Shown: piece after piece, positions 62,036 to 64,000 of the stretch
Layout of the letters: each line of letters starts with the position of its first letter
How positions within the stretch are numbered: the first letter of the stretch is position 1
DNA from: Anoplolepis gracilipes
Lineage: Eukaryota > Arthropoda > Insecta > Hymenoptera > Formicidae
Direction of reading: 5' to 3'
Assembly: GCF_047496725.1 (NCBI RefSeq)
Contig: NC_132971.1
Coordinates: 8,138,501-8,202,500, forward strand
DNA length: 64,000 bases
Notes under the pieces: model-generated
Told to the model about the DNA's origin: nothing
Databases searched by the model: none
Seen by the model: the letters and a program-made list of their open reading frames with translations, nothing else
Position numbers and translations under genes: made by a program

Positions 62036-64000
62036 TTTTGCCTTCAACTCCTAACTCCGAAGTAAAAATCGTCCGATATATATCCACGGGGGATTATAGT
62101 GGACCTTTATCGGTGGTCGCCAGCTACGGCGATTATGGGACCTCTCTCTCTCTCGTGGTTACCGGAGGAGCGGTCTGGTTGCCTATCACACATTGATAAG
62201 TGAGAACCGGGAACTCGTTATCAATTGCAAATCGTTAAATCGATTCGAGCTCCGATACGCAACGAGTGAAGTACATCACCATCATCAACACAGCCACTGA
62301 TGCTACTACTGCAATTACCACTATGACCTCTGCTGCTGCTGCTACTATTACTATTACTACCGCTGTTACTACTATACTTACTATTATTTCTATTTGTATT
62401 CCGTTATCTCGATATAGTATGTGCATCGTTACTCGGTTATATTATGTGCGGGAAGTTAGTCTGCAAAGGAAAGAAATTCTCAGGTTTCCTTTAGCGATAT
62501 TATCGTTTCTCTATGATCTTCATTTAGCGTGACGTTTGTCACGCGGGAAGGAATGACACGCGTACTTTTTAAGCTACTCACGCTTATACTGAGCGTACGT
62601 TAAAAGCGTGTAGCTTATTTTAATTAGCGTTCGGACGCGTATTTTCCTAGCGCTACGCGAGCAAGTTTATCGATTTACGTTGCTCGATAAACACGAGATA
62701 CTTATTTTAAGATACGCGTAAATGTCTTATAAATATCTTAATGAGCACCCGCGCGCATACTACCGATGGGGCGAAAGAAAAGGAAAACGGTAGTTTTAGG
62801 GACAATGAAGTCGAGCATAATGTATGCAATTGTATTCAGAAATCGAATTTCACATTCACATACACATCTCGATGTGTAACTGTAGCAGTTTCTCAACGAA
62901 CACTGCCTATAATGCTATTGATAAATGAGAAAAAAAAAAGAAAAATGAAAAAAAAACTAATACGGTATAGCAATCGCGAATCGAATCTCGTCGTAATGAT
63001 ATTTAGGATACTACTATCGTTTATCGTATAACGTAGACATACGCACCGATAAAATATATACGGTGAAAATGTTTCTTCTCGGTGTCTGTTTAAAAGTATT
63101 AACGGATTGCGTGTACGCGTGATTACCGACACCTACGAATTTCTTTCCTTTTTGTGAAAAGAAAGAAAAAAAAGAAAAAAAACGCGTGTCGCGGAATTTT
63201 TCGCATTAAGGGCGCACAATTCAATTTTAACGATGAAAATTTTGACACATTGTGATTGTGGACACTTGAGATAGAGTGGGAAGGAGAGGGAGAGAGAGAG
63301 AGAGAGAAAGAAAGAGAAAGAAAGACGCTCGAGTATCGTCTTTCAAGACTCGACTTCGACCACCGCTGCTAGCGTAGCTTAGCAGTGGCACGCGAAAGAT
63401 GCATTTTACATCGATTCGCGGGCAGACGATATTCCGTCCGCGAATCGTACCTTCGAGTCCCGCGTAATTGTAACCACTTCTCCTCGACAGCCCGGACATC
63501 TATTCTCTTATTTTTCTTTTCTCTGTTTTATTATCTTTTTTTTGTAACTTGTCATGGACTAGGAGAGCACAGACTGACAAAAACGAATCAAAGCGTTAAT
63601 GTGTTAAACCGATTAACTTCGAGCTGGCGGCGAACAACGCTGGCGTTTTTTACTTTTTAAGCCTAGGTTATATATATAAAAAAAAAACAAAAAAAAACGG
63701 AATGGCGGCAGTATCATGAAGCCACGGGGGTATCGCGAAGAACGGTAATTCGGCGATCTTATTGTCATGCCAAACTGGATCCTGGATACTTCGTGACTAC
63801 AGTGACGATGTGCCCGATGATGAAGAAACAAATAAACAAAAAAAAAATGTTTAACTACTTTGGCCAAGTGCTCGTAAAATTTGATCGTAAGATTGACGCA
63901 ATCTTTCGATCGAGTCACGGTATATTGTTCGATGAAGCAACCGACTTGTGCGGGACCTTGTAGGCGTTATCGAGAAGTGAGCAATTCATTACGAGAATGC
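62036..64000 (+). other. Probable 3' UTR of FBXL20 and right edge
   Basis: No further gene is seen. The segment includes interrupted trinucleotide repeats (ACT/GCT type, 62285-62385), a GA array near 63283-63325, and an AATAAA at 63832-63837 that could be a distal poly(A) site. If used, it implies a 3' UTR of about 1.8 kb. Short open frames here have low-complexity or AT-driven composition. Confidence 0.45.

Noticed and set aside
1..64000. CRISPR-like arrays, prokaryotic operons, integrated viral genes, rRNA or tRNA genes
   Set aside because: Repeats present are microsatellites, duplications and MITEs. No spaced identical repeats, no viral domains, and no convincing tRNA box A/B pair were seen by eye.

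Overview
This is an AT-rich, intron-rich nuclear segment of an insect genome, most likely a hymenopteran and probably an ant. That placement is an inference. It rests on GT-AG introns, CpG-rich promoter-like islands in an AT-rich background, many dinucleotide microsatellites, small TA-flanked DNA transposons, and a gene set that includes an insect neuropeptide F, chitin-binding peritrophin-like proteins and a Filzig-type serine protease. I see no prokaryotic operons, CRISPR arrays, rRNA or convincing tRNA genes.

Left part (1-24150, minus strand). A complete 10-exon coding model for a Filzig/Stubble-like mosaic protease runs from 17713 down to 3638 (2982 nt, 993 residues, every exon junction in phase). 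It has an N-terminal hydrophobic segment, a six-cysteine CLIP-like domain, a Thr/Ser mucin stalk encoded mostly by one 1.5-kb exon, and a trypsin domain with an intact catalytic triad. One intron appears to be GC-AG. A candidate untranslated first exon lies in a GC-rich island near 22974-24000. Two small DNA transposons and a 45-bp tandem duplication lie in or next to this gene.

Middle part (24150-48600). A long AT-rich stretch holds a 649-bp TA-flanked MITE full of TTGCAA words, a GC-rich hairpin, a two-strand splice-donor palindrome, a 158-bp duplication and an isolated GC-rich promoter-like patch at 29580-29942. The two-exon neuropeptide F gene (36517-37342, plus strand) follows; its mature peptide ends in Arg-Tyr-amide. 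Next come two minus-strand chitin-binding (CBM14/peritrophin-A) genes that share a 7-nt first coding exon. One encodes a 1015-residue protein with 11 CBM14 domains. The other encodes a 106-residue protein whose first domain lacks one conserved cysteine and whose second domain is cut off by a one-base frameshift.

Right part (48600-64000, plus strand). The F-box/leucine-rich-repeat gene FBXL20/FBXL2 has seven clear coding exons between 59006 and 62035 and ends in a CaaX prenylation box. Two alternative in-phase first coding exons are visible: one in a CpG-rich island at 49098-49127, the other at 58647-58667 preceded by an in-frame His-rich open stretch. The intervening intron is packed with microsatellites. 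The rest of the window is probably its 3' UTR.

The genes do not form one pathway. Filzig and the CBM14 proteins share a theme of secreted, mucin-like proteins acting on chitinous extracellular matrix. NPF is a feeding/arousal neuropeptide. FBXL20 is a substrate receptor of an SCF ubiquitin ligase.
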